Assembly: GCA_036897625.1 (NCBI GenBank)
Contig: JAYMTA010000990.1
Span: 1 to 22,562 of the forward strand
Origin: Pelargonium cotyledonis
Lineage: Eukaryota > Streptophyta > Magnoliopsida > Geraniales > Geraniaceae
Reading direction: 5' to 3'
DNA: 22,562 bases
Shown here: positions 1-9,338 of the stretch, in pieces
Layout of the letters: every line of letters begins with the position of its first letter
Numbering within the stretch: the stretch's first letter is position 1
Notes under the pieces: generated by a model
What the model was told of the DNA's origin: nothing
The model's database searches: none
What the model saw: the letters and a program-made list of their open reading frames with translations, nothing else
Program-made: the position numbers and the translations under genes

Positions 1-1543
1 GTTTTTGTTGTGAATCCGAAGAAAGGTTGTGGAATAGAAGAACTTGAATGTGCAGATCAACTGAGAGGAGAGCTTGATATATACAACCTAGAGCAGGTGA
101 CGAGTGGAGAAGCTGCAAAGAGAGCGAAACTACAGGCGAAGACTAAGTTATTCAAGTTGGGATTAAGATGGAGCAGCACACGAAAAGAAGGAAAACATGG
201 TTGCATGATCAATGACGATGAGGATGTCATGGAAGGCCTTGAAACTCATTCATCGGTGAAAAGCATAGTGATTGAGAACTTTAGGGGAAAGAAGTTTGCG
301 CCATGGATATTACGTTTACTTGGCTGCAATTACTGTGATACTATCCCGAACCTCGGGTGTCTCCCGAGTCTTAAGATTCTTGAGGTCAAAGGAATGGGAG
401 AGGTGAAATGCATAGGAAGTGAATTCTATGGCATTGGTGATGATGAGACTAATGTGAGCACGTCTTTGTTTCCGGCATTGAGAGAGCTGTATTTGAAAGA
501 CATGAAGAGTCTCGAGGAATGCAAGGAAGCGAGAACAGGAAGTATAGTCTTCCCTTGCCTTGAGGCGTTGTGGATAATCGACTGTTGCCTGTTGAAATCT
601 GTTCCAACTCATTTTCCAGCACTTGTGAATTTGAGTATAGAGAGTGTGAGCAGTTACTCGCCTCTATCACAGCTTTGCCGCACCACTCTCAGATTTCTTA
701 ATATTGTAAATGTATCCGAGCTCACTTCTCTACCAGCGCCTTTACTAGAAAACAATTTGAGTCTCTCGGGAGTCATTGTAAGAGACTGATAGATTGACAC
801 ATCTTGCTGCAAGAGATGGACAGGCCATGCCAGCTTCTATTCGCAGTTTACAAGTACTTAACTGTCGCAGTCTTGAGTTTTTGCCAAGCATGGAGGGTCT
901 CTCATCCCTTGTGTTCTTGAACATTACAGGTTGTGGGATGTTGACAAGTCTGCCAAGTGGATTCCAATCCTGCACATCCCTCCGGAGGTTGACAATAGAG
1001 AGCTGTCCAATTTTGAAAAACGATTGGCTCTGTACAACAGAATTGCATTCATGTGTTGAGGATCTAATGATTCACTTTGGAGGCAAAGGGACGTGCGTTC
1101 CTGAAGCCTTACAGAACTTCACTAACTTGAAGAGGTTGGGAATTGGGGGGTTCTCGGAGGAGCTTGATAAGTTCCCTAGTCTTGCTCCAATCCAAAAAAT
1201 CAAGTCCATCATAGATTTGAGATTGTTGGGATGGAAAAAACTCAGTTCTTTGCCAGATTCTCTTCGGCGCTTCTATACTTTGAATTGTTTGACAATACGT
1301 GAATTCGGGGGACTGAAAGCTTTGCCGGATTGGTTGGGGAACCTGTCATCTCTTGAATCACTTTGGATTGCAGACTGCAGGAAGCTTAAACATTTCCCAA
1401 AAGTAAAGGCCATGCGACGCCTCACCAGATTAACAACCTTGTTCGTTTATAGATGCGCACGGCTAAAAGAGGGATCAAGCAACGCCATTTGTAGGTCAGA
1501 ATGGTCCAAGATCTCTCATATTCGAAATATTACAGTGGAATGA
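1..1543 (+). pseudogene. Frameshifted LRR part of a CNL disease-resistance gene (5' end outside window)
   Basis: The reading frame is open from base 1 and encodes irregular leucine-rich repeats almost identical to residues 663 onward of the intact CNL at 5028-8585 (position 1 pairs with 7014). The first 115 bases differ by only two synonymous changes. Relative to that gene there is an in-frame 24-bp loss near 310, removing eight residues (MIKSLVEI), plus other small in-frame indels. At about 786-793 a 2-bp deletion shifts the frame and creates back-to-back TGA (787-789) and TAG (790-792). The old frame then continues as +2 from about 791 to a TGA at 1541-1543, at the same place as the intact gene's stop. 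As written, the protein would lose its last ~250 residues of LRR. The N-terminal CC and NB-ARC parts lie upstream of the window, so whether they are intact is unknown. A sequencing indel is the main alternative explanation. Confidence 0.88.
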
Positions 1544-1659
1544 AGGTAGGGTTTCTTGAAACAAATCATCCATTCTCAGAGATTGGATCCTCTGTTCCTC
1601 ATCTTTGTTGTTCTTGAGTTGCTGAGAAGGATCATAAGAATCAGCAGCATTGAGAAGCA

Positions 1660-1755
1660 CAGGCTATGGAGGAGCAAGTTGAAAGACAGCAAAAGCATTT
1701 CATTATCAACAAGGAAACCATAAGCATTTCTAGCAGAACAAAAACAAGTGAACAA
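1660..1755 (+). repeat. 3'-flank segment shared with the second CNL copy (copy 1)
   Basis: This segment, starting GCTATGGAGGAGCAAGTTGA at about 1664, matches 9241-9338 with few differences (GCTATGGAGGAGCAACTTGA there). It lies ~120 bp after the stop of the broken CNL but ~660 bp after the stop of the intact CNL. The tandem duplication therefore included 3' flank, and the two copies later gained or lost about 540 bp between stop and this block. Confidence 0.8.
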
Positions 1756-2505
1756 ACTACAATGTATTCCCTATAAAGTATGAGTGTAAAATTCTGAATT
1801 CTAAAATTTATGTCAAGATTGAAATGTTGATAATCTTACAGCCAAATCCATATTATATATCTAATTTTTACTCCAATTTTTTTTATCAATATTACAATTT
1901 TATAATTTGTATAGAAAATTAGTTTGATGGGTTCTTTATGGACTTAAAATATGGTTAAATCATGATATGTTTATCAGCTATAAAAGTTGGGTTAAGTGTT
2001 CCATAAATTAAAAATAGTTAAATAATATGTTTATAAGACTAGAATACTGAGTTTTCATGATCTAAATCACTAACAAGATAGGGAGATGGTCATTTCAAAC
2101 TAACACACATGAATCAATGAAATGATCCTTTTAAGGATAAAAATCCAACTCTTTTTTATGTAACATAAATAGATGTTAGCAAGAAACAAAAAAAACCATA
2201 TTCTTTGTTGTTTATACTATCAGCAACTCTTGTCCAAGTATACATGCAAACTCAAAGAAGAAGGGATACATCACAATTCAAATTTAGAGAAATAAAGTAT
2301 TGACAAACCTTATTATAATTAATTAGCAACAATTTACTGAACCTAACTATGATATACGAGAGATGTTTGACCCACTATAATACGATTAAAATTCTCTAAC
2401 TATTTTGACTGTCACAATAAATAAATTACTGAAATATCTGAGTCACTGGCCTTCAAGACGCCATTGTCACCTGAAAAATCAGTTGTTTTTCACCTTCTCC
2501 ACCAT
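1756..2505. other. AT-rich intergenic DNA without a recognisable gene
   Basis: No ORF of useful length or coding character on either strand. It contains a short block at about 1762-1808 (around CCCTATAAAGTATGAGTG) that resembles part of the intron repeat at 13436-13482, and the first copy of a dispersed ~100-bp repeat at 2056-2158. Otherwise I see only low-complexity AT-rich sequence. Confidence 0.7.
2056..2158 (+). repeat. Diverged ~100-bp direct repeat, copy A
   Basis: Begins CATGATCTAAATCACTAACA and ends near AAAATCCAACTCTTTT. It aligns with 2669-2766 (CATGATCCAAGTCACTAACA ... AAAATCCAACTCTTTA) with small gaps. The two copies are ~613 bp apart, in the AT-rich space downstream of both the broken CNL and the F-box gene. 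I do not recognise the family. Confidence 0.6.
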
Positions 2506-2554
2506 TTAAAATACCTCTTCATGCTCTTGTGGTTTGGCTTCAACTCTAACTCCA
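2506..2554 (-). other. Possible alternative last coding exon of the F-box gene
   Basis: On the minus strand the F-box ORF contains a good donor, ACCAAG|GTATGC, with GT at 3010-3009. A strong acceptor (pyrimidine tract from about 2600 to 2577, then CTATTAG) sits at 2556-2555. Joining them in phase would replace the last seven codons of the unspliced ORF with a 16-codon end, SGVRVEAKPQEHEEVF, stopping at TAA 2508-2506; the intron would be 2555-3010. This is inference from splice signals only. A second acceptor option 10 bp upstream (GATAG) would give a much shorter end. Confidence 0.35.
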
Positions 2555-2668
2555 CTAATAGTACCTATCAAGTATAGAGGAAGAGCAAAAACAAATGAAT
2601 GTTATGCAACTGGAATATAAACGATAAACTTTGAACTTAAATTTTAAGTATTTTTTCAAAAACCTTGC

Positions 2669-2766
2669 CATGATCCAAGTCACTAACAATAAATTAAAGG
2701 GTGCTTTGAAAACTGACACACTAGAATAATTGAATTGAACTTTAAGGATAAAATCCAACTCTTTAT
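2669..2766 (+). repeat. Diverged ~100-bp direct repeat, copy B
   Basis: Partner of 2056-2158. The best-kept parts are its two ends (TGATCCAAGTCACTAACA, and AAGGATAAAATCCAACTC); the middle is poorly conserved. No terminal inverted repeats were seen. Confidence 0.6.
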
Positions 2767-2939
2767 CTTTGTGGTTAATAGAAATATACTAGTGATCTTC
2801 ACGACGAGGACATCGAGGAATAGCCTGCCTAAACCAAAAGATGTAATATTGAGAGCATTAATGCTCAAAAAGTTGAACTTCAAATAATATATAACTAGTT
2901 CATGTAAATGAATCATATATAAATGCAGAGTTGAGTAGG

Positions 2940-2965
2940 TATATATATATATATATATATATATA
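2940..2965. repeat. (TA)n microsatellite, about 13 units
   Basis: An uninterrupted TA run just downstream of the F-box stop codon. It lies inside the proposed 3' intron or 3' UTR of that gene and is likely length-polymorphic. Confidence 0.95.
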
Positions 2966-2988
2966 AACAATTATGTATCCATATCTAT

Positions 2989-4257
2989 CTACCAAGTAGT
3001 AAAAGCATACCTTGGTAATTTGGCATGCATCCTATTTCCCATCATTGAATCCTTCATCGAAACAAGACTTGGACTAAATGCAATCATAGCACTCACAGAA
3101 CCAAATTCTAAATCTTTCATACGTTTTAGAAGTGGATTATACAAAAAAGAACCTATGTGGATAAACTTGGCATTTCTCATTAGTATTTCTCCATTCTCCA
3201 AATAACAAACAGGTATGCTCTGTGTGTACTTTTTCCACTCATCCCTAGTAGTAAACGGCAAAGAAATTACTTCAGTCCAGGAATTCGGGACACCATATTC
3301 CTTCATCAACCATATCTTAACATCTCGTTCTGTATTCTCAGCTAAAAATAAGCAACCTGCCAATACCCCGACTCCCTCTCTGTATAAGCCACAAGGGGTC
3401 TTACTCTTCAAGTTTGGTTGTAGTGGAACTTCTCCAAACTTTTCATCATCAAAGTTGAAAGAAACTATAACCATATCAGAACTACGAGGATCATCACAAA
3501 CCCAATGAAGGGCACCTTCCAGGAAAGGTCCGATCAACCGGCAATACGAATCACTCGAAACAGAGTAAGGAAAAGGACCAACATCTCTCCAAGAGCATTC
3601 TTTCTCAATTTTACATATCTCAACAACAAGCACCTCTTCAGACCAGTAGTACTCCTTTCGGCCTACAACACGCAAGAGTTTGAATCTATTTGCATTTCGG
3701 CTAAAACCCAACCCATAATGATAATAGTAACAAATTTGTGCTCTAGATGCTGGAAAATGAGTAAATGTAATGAACTCACTCATTATTGGATTCCATACCA
3801 AGGCAAACTGGTCATATCTAGACCCACTAAAACATAGTAATCCATTACAACAATTGACAAATTCGACGCTTCGCACTGCAATCGCATGATGATTAAGTTT
3901 CGACCAGTATGGGGAGATGGAATTATCGGACAGAACTTGGAATTTGGGGAGATGAAATAAAGTATAGAACTTTATATCAAGAGAGCGGAAACAGAAATTA
4001 CCCATGTAAAGTTTTGCGGTCGCATGAAAGGAGTACTCTTGCAAACAAACCTCAATTTTCGCTCTGTTCTGGTGCAGTTTGGCAAAATTGGGGTCATTGG
4101 TGAGATGGAGACATGATTTGCAGACAAGCTTGCTGGTTACGAGGGTTTTGATGGGCAGTCTGGACAGAATTTCCATGAGAATGTGGCTTGGAAGATCTGT
4201 AATGGCCAGGGAAGAAGAAGAAGAAGACAGCAGACCATTGCTCCCATGGAGCACCAT
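2989..4257 (-). CDS. F-box protein with FBA-type associated domain (422 aa)
   Basis: Single long ORF with ATG at 4257-4255 and TAG at 2991-2989. After a polyserine stretch (residues 11-16, encoded by a short GAA/CTT-type repeat), residues ~19-61 form an F-box (DLPSHILMEILSRLPIKTL, then VCKSCLHL and DPNFAKLH). The usual Trp of the VCKSW motif is Cys (residue 49). The rest has the plant F-box-associated pattern: NCCNGLLCF with ALVWNPIMSEF around residues 135-165, a GLGF motif, and a WLMKEYG/SWTEV region. Proteins of this class act as substrate-recognition subunits of SCF (SKP1-CUL1-F-box) ubiquitin ligases; the target is not predictable. The C-terminus may be altered by splicing (see 2506-2554). 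It is divergent to the CNL gene at 5028, with ~200 bp between its ATG and the likely CNL leader. Confidence 0.88.
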   Translation of the reverse strand: MVLHGSNGLLSSSSSSLAITDLPSHILMEILSRLPIKTLVTSKLVCKSCLHLTNDPNFAKLHQNRAKIEVCLQEYSFHATAKLYMGNFCFRSLDIKFYTLFHLPKFQVLSDNSISPYWSKLNHHAIAVRSVEFVNCCNGLLCFSGSRYDQFALVWNPIMSEFITFTHFPASRAQICYYYHYGLGFSRNANRFKLLRVVGRKEYYWSEEVLVVEICKIEKECSWRDVGPFPYSVSSDSYCRLIGPFLEGALHWVCDDPRSSDMVIVSFNFDDEKFGEVPLQPNLKSKTPCGLYREGVGVLAGCLFLAENTERDVKIWLMKEYGVPNSWTEVISLPFTTRDEWKKYTQSIPVCYLENGEILMRNAKFIHIGSFLYNPLLKRMKDLEFGSVSAMIAFSPSLVSMKDSMMGNRMHAKLPRYAFTTW

Positions 4258-4336
4258 ATTCGCATTAATCGCTGTATCAATGAGTATAGACTAACATACT
4301 TTTGAATTTTGAGGTATGAATAGGTATTTTAAGTTC

Positions 4337-4429
4337 TGGGCTTTCCTTTTTTTCTAGTCTTGTTACTGGGTATGTTTGGGCTTTCTCTTCTGTAGCTTGG
4401 GCACCGATATTAATGGTGGGTCTAGCCCA
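4337..4429. promoter_or_regulatory. Divergent promoter region with three TGGGCT (site II-like) elements
   Basis: Between the head-to-head F-box (ATG 4257, minus) and CNL (ATG 5028, plus) genes, TGGGCT occurs at 4337-4342 and 4377-4382 on the plus strand and at 4424-4429 on the minus strand. TGGGCY elements are known plant promoter motifs, often found in housekeeping and bidirectional promoters. No convincing TATA box was seen on either side. Transcription starts are not known, so the promoter role is inferred. Confidence 0.45.
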
Positions 4430-4475
4430 TTATCTCTGTTCTCTGTCACAGTGAAGACTGAAGAACAGAATTGCA

Positions 4476-4552
4476 ATGTTTTTCAACGGTAGATGAAGAT
4501 TTAAGGGCACAAGAGAAATGGGTTTTTACTGATGATGAAGATGAAGATTTAA
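4476..4552 (+). promoter_or_regulatory. Chain of four minimal uORFs in the presumed CNL leader
   Basis: Four tiny ATG-stop frames follow one another: 4476-4496 (MFFNGR), 4493-4504 (MKI), 4518-4532 (MGFY) and 4532-4552 (MMKMKI). The first two overlap through ATGA, and the third and fourth share the A of TGATG. The MKI ending arises from an 18-bp direct repeat with one mismatch (4492-4509 and 4540-4557, GATGAAGATTTAAGGGCA type). If transcribed, the leader would be expected to lower translation of the receptor. The transcription start is unproven. Confidence 0.45.
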
Positions 4553-4592
4553 GAGCAGTGGCGTTGGATTTGTTTAGTTGAACCCTTCACAG

Positions 4593-4995
4593 GTAATAGA
4601 ATACCCATGCTATGTTGTTTCCAACATTTTGAGCATTATCCCATTTTTTTTTATTGGGTTATGCAAACAAGCAATTATCTTTTGTTTTTGTACACCATAA
4701 GATTCTTCTTAGACACTAATTATGTTTACCTTCTAACCATTTAGATTCAATTATTGGTTTGATGTCACAACTCAACTAATTCATATGTAAACTATGGTAA
4801 AGTTATTATATAATGATACAGAATTGCAACTTGCATCAACAAATATTTAAAATGCAGCAAACAGACAAAAATAAAAAATAAAATATTGAAGCAACAAGAT
4901 GCAATTAACTTGAAGAAATTTGGGTCTCCTTCAATCGACAAATATGCCTTTCCTTTCCCATTCTTTTTCATAGAGGCTACACTTTGATTCCACAG
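4593..4995 (+). other. Probable 5' UTR intron of the CNL gene
   Basis: A donor CACAG|GTAATA (GT at 4593) and an acceptor TTGATTCCACAG (AG at 4994-4995) frame an AT-rich stretch that ends 32 bp before the CNL start codon. It contains no coding signal. Inferred from splice motifs only. Confidence 0.5.
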
Positions 4996-5027
4996 CTTGA
5001 ACTCTATTGTTTCTTGAAGCTGATAAA

Positions 5028-8000
5028 ATGGCTGAAATTGTTGTTGGAGTTCTTACTGAAGCATTACTGGGAAAAGTGGTTTCTCTGGCTTCTCAGCAGA
5101 TCAACCTTTCTTGTGGTTTACAGGAGCATCTCGAGGAGCTGCGTGGTTCACTTACTATAATTCAAGCTGTGTTACAGGATGCTGAGGAAACACAGTTGAG
5201 CAAAGGGGTTGTGAAAGATTGGGTGCTAAATCTTAAAGATTTTGCTTATGATGCTGATAATGTGTTTGATGAGTTTGCTTATCAAGTCCTTCGCAAGAGA
5301 AAGGTACGCGATTCGTTTCTATTTTCATATGCCAATACTTTAGCTTTTAACTTCACAATTGGTCAAAAACTCAAGAGGATTAATGCTTCGGTGGAGAAGA
5401 TTAAAAGGGAAGCAAATCTGTTGACACTGATCAAGAAACAAGGATCTGTAACACCTGTTCATGTAGATTTGATCACTGATTCGTTTCTTGGCGATTCAGA
5501 AGTGATAGGAAGGGTGGGAGATGTTGAAGAGATAGTCAACTTGTTGATTAGCTCAAGTAGTCAATTACAAGATCATATCTCTGTGGTTTCAATAGTGGGT
5601 ATGGGAGGTTTGGGGAAGACCACTCTTGCGAAATCTATATGCAACCATGAGTTGGTGAAGGAGCGATTTGATGTAACCATTTGGGTCTGTGTTTCAAATG
5701 ATTTTGATGTCACTGAGATTTTGAGAGGGGTGCTAGAATCTGTTACCAAGAAGACGAGTATGGTAAATAAGGATGCAATTCTTCAAGCCCTTCGAAAAAT
5801 TTTGGGAGGGAAGAAGTATCTTCTTGTGCTGGATAATGTGTGGAACGAAGATCGTGCTAAATGGGATCACTTGGAGCATTGTCTGTCAGTGATTAGCAAA
5901 AACAGTGGGAGCAAAATCGTCATAACAACTCGGAAAGACCAAGTTGTATCAGTGATACCACAGTGGCTTCTCTGTCATAAACATGACTTGAAAAGACTAT
6001 CGCAAGAACAATGCTGGTGCATCATAAGGGAAGAGGTGTCGAAAAATGGAGCACTGATAGGTGAAGATTTTGAGAGAATTGGGAATAAAATTGCTGATAA
6101 ATGTGGGGGCATACCTCTAGTTGCAAAAGTTTTGGGAGGGACAATGTGCCGTAAGATGGAGAGGGATAGTTGGTTGTCAATTCTCAATAATAAGGTATGG
6201 GATTCACATGAGGACAACAAGAGAGTCTTGCATATTCTGAAACTGAGTTTTGATTACTTGCCAAACCCTTGTTTGAAGCAATGTTTTGCTTATTGTTCGA
6301 TTTTCCCCAAAGGTTTTCGTTTTGAGAAGGACGAACTCATTCAGCTTTGGATGGCTGAAAAGTATCTCCAACCGGATGAAGGAACAATGGAGGACATTGG
6401 TGGTAAGTATTTTGACATACTGTTGGCAAATTCCTTATTCTTAGATATCGAAAAAGATGACTATGGCCATGCCAGATATTGCAAGATGCATGATCTTGTA
6501 CATGATCTTGCATGCTATATTTCGGAAACAGAGATCATGACTACTGAAGTTGCCAATCCTGCATACATTAAGCCCCACGTTCGTCATTTATCGTTTGTTT
6601 CCGATGCGCCAACATTGCCAAAAGAAGAAGCAAGGAAGTTACTCACTTTATATTCACAAAGTGATGTGTTTATCAGCGTTAGCAGCATCTCATGGAACAG
6701 CTTTCTGAGCTTGTGGGTGTTGAAGTTAGGTGGATCTAATGTTTCTGCTTTGCCAACCTCAATTGGCAAGTTGGAACGGTTGAGATATCTTGACCTTTCC
6801 CGAACAAAAATACGCAAGCTTCCCAAATCTGTTGGCAAGCTTTACCATTTGGAAACCTTAAGAATCCAAGGTTGCAAGTTTCTTCGAAAGCTTCCAGAAG
6901 AGCTCAAGGACTTATTAAGCTTGAGACATTTATATGTCGATGTATATAACGAGAAGTTGAGGAACCAGTTGCCGGTTAAAATGGTGCATTTGAAACACAT
7001 TCAAAGAATGCCTGTTTTTGTTGTGAATCCGAAGAAAGGTTGTGGAATAGAAGAACTTGAATGTGCAGATCAACTGAGAGGAGAGCTTGACATATACAAT
7101 CTAGAGCAGGTGACGAGTGGAGAAGCTGCGAAAAAAGCGAATCTACAGGCAAAGAATAAGTTATTCAAGTTGGGATTAAGATGGAGCAGCACAAGAAATG
7201 AAGAAAAACATGGTTACATGATCAATGATGAAGATGTCTTGGAAGGCCTTGAAACTCATTCGTCGGTGAAAAGCATAGTGATTGAGAACTTTAGGGGAAA
7301 GAAGTTTGCGCCATGGATATTGATGATCAAGAGTTTGGTGGAGATACGTTTATTTGGCTGCAATTACTGTGATACTATCCCGAACCTTGGGCGTCTCCCA
7401 AGTCTTAAGTTTCTTGAGGTCAAAGGAATGCAAGAGGTGAAATGCATAGGGAGTGAATTCTATGGCAATGCTGATAATGAGACTAATGTGAGCACGCCTT
7501 TGTTTCCGGCATTGAGAGAGCTGTATCTGAAAGACATGAAGAGTCTCGTGGAATGGAAGGAAGCGAGAACAGAAAGTATAGTCTTCCCTTGCCTTGAGAC
7601 GCTGTGGATCATCGACTGTTGCGTGTTGAAATCTGTTCCAACTCATTTTCCAGCACTTGTGGATTTGAGTATAGAGAGTGTGAGCAGTCACTTGCCTCTG
7701 TTACAGCTTAGCCGTAAACTTACCACTCTCAGATTTCTTCATATAGTAAATGTATCCGAGCTTGCTTCTCTACCAGAGCCTTTACTAGAGAACAATTCAA
7801 GTCTCTCGGGAGTCATGGTAAGAGACTGTGAAAGATTGACACATCTTGCTGCAAGGAATGGACAGGCCATGCCAGCTTCTATTCACATTTTACAAGTACT
7901 CAACTGTCCCAATCTTGAGTTTTTGCCAAGCATGGAGGGTCTCTCATCCCTTGTGTTCTTGGACATTGAAAGATGTGAGAGATTGACAAGTCTGCCAAGT

Positions 8001-8585
8001 GGACTCCAATCTTGCACATCTCTCCGGAAGTTGACAATAGAGAACTGTCCAAATTTGGAAAACGATTGGCTTCATCTACCAGAATTGCATTCATATGTGG
8101 AGGATCTAATGATTCACTTTGGAGGCAAAAGGACAAGCGTGCCTGAAGCCTTACAGAACTTTACTCACTTGAAGAGGTTGGGGATCGGAGGGTTCTCGAA
8201 GGAGCTTGATGAATTCCCCAGCATTGCTCCAATCCAAAAGATCATAGATTCCATTGAAGACTTGAGACTGTTGGGATGGGAAAAACTCAGTTCTGTGCCT
8301 GATTTTGTTCAGCGCCTAACTTTGAATTGTATGACAATCCATGAATTTGGTGGAATGAAAGCTTTGCCAGATTGGTTGGGGAACATGTCATCTCTTGAAT
8401 CACTTCGGATTGCAGACTGCAAGAAGCTAAAACATTTCCCAAAGGTCCAGGCCATGCGACGCCTCACCAAATTAACAAACTTGTTTGTTTATAAATGTCC
8501 ACAGCTAAAAGAAGGATCAAGCAACGCCATTAGTAGTCCAGAATGGTCTAAGATCTCTCATATTCGAAACATTATAACGGATTGA
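5028..8585 (+). CDS. CC-NB-ARC-LRR (CNL, RGA-type) disease-resistance protein, 1185 aa, single exon
   Basis: An intracellular immune receptor that would sense pathogen effectors and trigger defence, by family. The start is ATG 5028-5030 (MAEIVVGVL); the upstream in-frame TTG is not a credible start. Residues 1-~130 form an Rx-type coiled coil with [13 protein letters not shown] at 71-83. The NB-ARC has P-loop GMGGLGKTT 191-199, [15 protein letters not shown] 214-223, kinase 2 LLVLDNVW 265-272, [13 protein letters not shown] 295-302, GLPL motif [11 protein letters not shown] 360-370, [21 protein letters not shown] 415-430 and MHD 488-490 ([10 protein letters not shown]). Irregular LRRs run from ~560 to the end. 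The second Asp of kinase 2 (usually LDDVW) is Asn270, codon AAT 5835-5837; all other motifs look normal. The length and lack of coding introns are usual for this class. It is the intact tandem partner of the broken copy at 1-1543. Confidence 0.96.
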   Translation: MAEIVVGVLTEALLGKVVSLASQQINLSCGLQEHLEELRGSLTIIQAVLQDAEETQLSKGVVKDWVLNLKDFAYDADNVFDEFAYQVLRKRKVRDSFLFSYANTLAFNFTIGQKLKRINASVEKIKREANLLTLIKKQGSVTPVHVDLITDSFLGDSEVIGRVGDVEEIVNLLISSSSQLQDHISVVSIVGMGGLGKTTLAKSICNHELVKERFDVTIWVCVSNDFDVTEILRGVLESVTKKTSMVNKDAILQALRKILGGKKYLLVLDNVWNEDRAKWDHLEHCLSVISKNSGSKIVITTRKDQVVSVIPQWLLCHKHDLKRLSQEQCWCIIREEVSKNGALIGEDFERIGNKIADKCGGIPLVAKVLGGTMCRKMERDSWLSILNNKVWDSHEDNKRVLHILKLSFDYLPNPCLKQCFAYCSIFPKGFRFEKDELIQLWMAEKYLQPDEGTMEDIGGKYFDILLANSLFLDIEKDDYGHARYCKMHDLVHDLACYISETEIMTTEVANPAYIKPHVRHLSFVSDAPTLPKEEARKLLTLYSQSDVFISVSSISWNSFLSLWVLKLGGSNVSALPTSIGKLERLRYLDLSRTKIRKLPKSVGKLYHLETLRIQGCKFLRKLPEELKDLLSLRHLYVDVYNEKLRNQLPVKMVHLKHIQRMPVFVVNPKKGCGIEELECADQLRGELDIYNLEQVTSGEAAKKANLQAKNKLFKLGLRWSSTRNEEKHGYMINDEDVLEGLETHSSVKSIVIENFRGKKFAPWILMIKSLVEIRLFGCNYCDTIPNLGRLPSLKFLEVKGMQEVKCIGSEFYGNADNETNVSTPLFPALRELYLKDMKSLVEWKEARTESIVFPCLETLWIIDCCVLKSVPTHFPALVDLSIESVSSHLPLLQLSRKLTTLRFLHIVNVSELASLPEPLLENNSSLSGVMVRDCERLTHLAARNGQAMPASIHILQVLNCPNLEFLPSMEGLSSLVFLDIERCERLTSLPSGLQSCTSLRKLTIENCPNLENDWLHLPELHSYVEDLMIHFGGKRTSVPEALQNFTHLKRLGIGGFSKELDEFPSIAPIQKIIDSIEDLRLLGWEKLSSVPDFVQRLTLNCMTIHEFGGMKALPDWLGNMSSLESLRIADCKKLKHFPKVQAMRRLTKLTNLFVYKCPQLKEGSSNAISSPEWSKISHIRNIITD

Positions 8586-8587
8586 AG

Positions 8588-8872
8588 GTATGGTTTCTTG
8601 GTACCTTGACAACCTATCTTAACTATTGAATCTTTGCTAGTTGTTATGGTAATCGTAATCTTGGGTAAATCTCTGCTGACAATGGAAAACAGTAGGCATT
8701 ACGTTTTTGTTTCAACTTGTTTTGGAACTCTGGATTCTGAGGTTATGTAATTGATAGTCATTATTGTTTCCAGTTATAAAATGAAGAGCGAGCCAAAATT
8801 AGCCTGCTGAATTCTTTCTTTTACTTGTTTTTGGTTCTTGGGAGGAAATATTTTACTCTCCCTCATGTGCAG
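8588..8872 (+). other. Probable 3' UTR intron of the CNL gene
   Basis: A donor-like GAAG|GTATGG starts two bases after the TGA stop (8583-8585), and an acceptor CCCTCATGTGCAG ends at 8872. The broken copy keeps a similar donor (GAAG|GTAGGG after 1543). Introns just after the stop are not unusual in this family. Inferred from motifs only. Confidence 0.4.
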
Positions 8873-8888
8873 GTCAATAAGAGAGATG

Positions 8889-9155
8889 ATACTGGTTTCA
8901 CGTAAATGGTGGACTCAAGTAGGATAGAACTGGTGATCCTATGTGTATTCGACTTAAGTTGGGAGTATCACTTAACACTTCCCGAGACTTGGCTCCAGAA
9001 TCAATTTAGAATTCTGGATAAAATATGGAACTGGGTCTCTCGTGAATGGTTGACTTAAGTAGGATCGAACTGGGCCTCACATTAATAGTGGACTTAAGTC
9101 GAGAGTATCATTTAACACTTCCCAAGTCTTTCTTGGGAAGCGTTTTAGAATTTTG
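8889..9155 (+). repeat. Two-copy tandem repeat, ~130-140 bp unit
   Basis: 8889-9015 and 9029-9155 align throughout. Shared blocks are AATGGT(T/G)GACT(C/T)AAGTAGGAT, GACTTAAGT(T/C)G(G/A)GAGTATCA, TTAACACTTCCC and a closing TTTAGAATT(C/T)TGGA. Copies have diverged (roughly 75 % by eye). The pair lies entirely in the ~540 bp present downstream of the intact CNL but absent from the corresponding place downstream of the broken copy. Family not recognised. Confidence 0.75.
9118..9140. repeat. Perfect 9-bp inverted repeat (hairpin)
   Basis: CTTCCCAAG and CTTGGGAAG are separated by TCTTT, inside copy 2 of the 8889-9155 repeat. Copy 1 has CTTCCCGAG with no matching right arm. It could form a small stem-loop; no function is claimed. 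Confidence 0.7.
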
Positions 9156-9240
9156 GAGTGCTTTATCAAAAGTAAAATGGTGGCAACCAGAAATTACCAA
9201 GGAAACCAACAGGACATTCCAATTTGCTGGTAGAAAAGAA

Positions 9241-9338
9241 CATGCTATGGAGGAGCAACTTGAAAGACAGCAAAAGCATTTCATTATCAGCAAGGAAGAC
9301 ACAAGCATTACCAGCATAACAAAAACAAATGGACCAAA
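9241..9338 (+). repeat. 3'-flank segment shared with the broken CNL copy (copy 2)
   Basis: Partner of 1660-1755 (for example AAAGACAGCAAAAGCATTTC in both). It marks the end of detectable homology downstream of the CNL duplication. It lies within the convergent space between the CNL and the minus-strand SWIM gene and is followed by an A-rich run at 9385-9399. Confidence 0.8.

Noticed and set aside
3020-4294. Several plus-strand frames across the F-box gene
   Set aside because: They are antisense shadows of the strongly supported minus-strand F-box reading frame and have no recognisable motifs.
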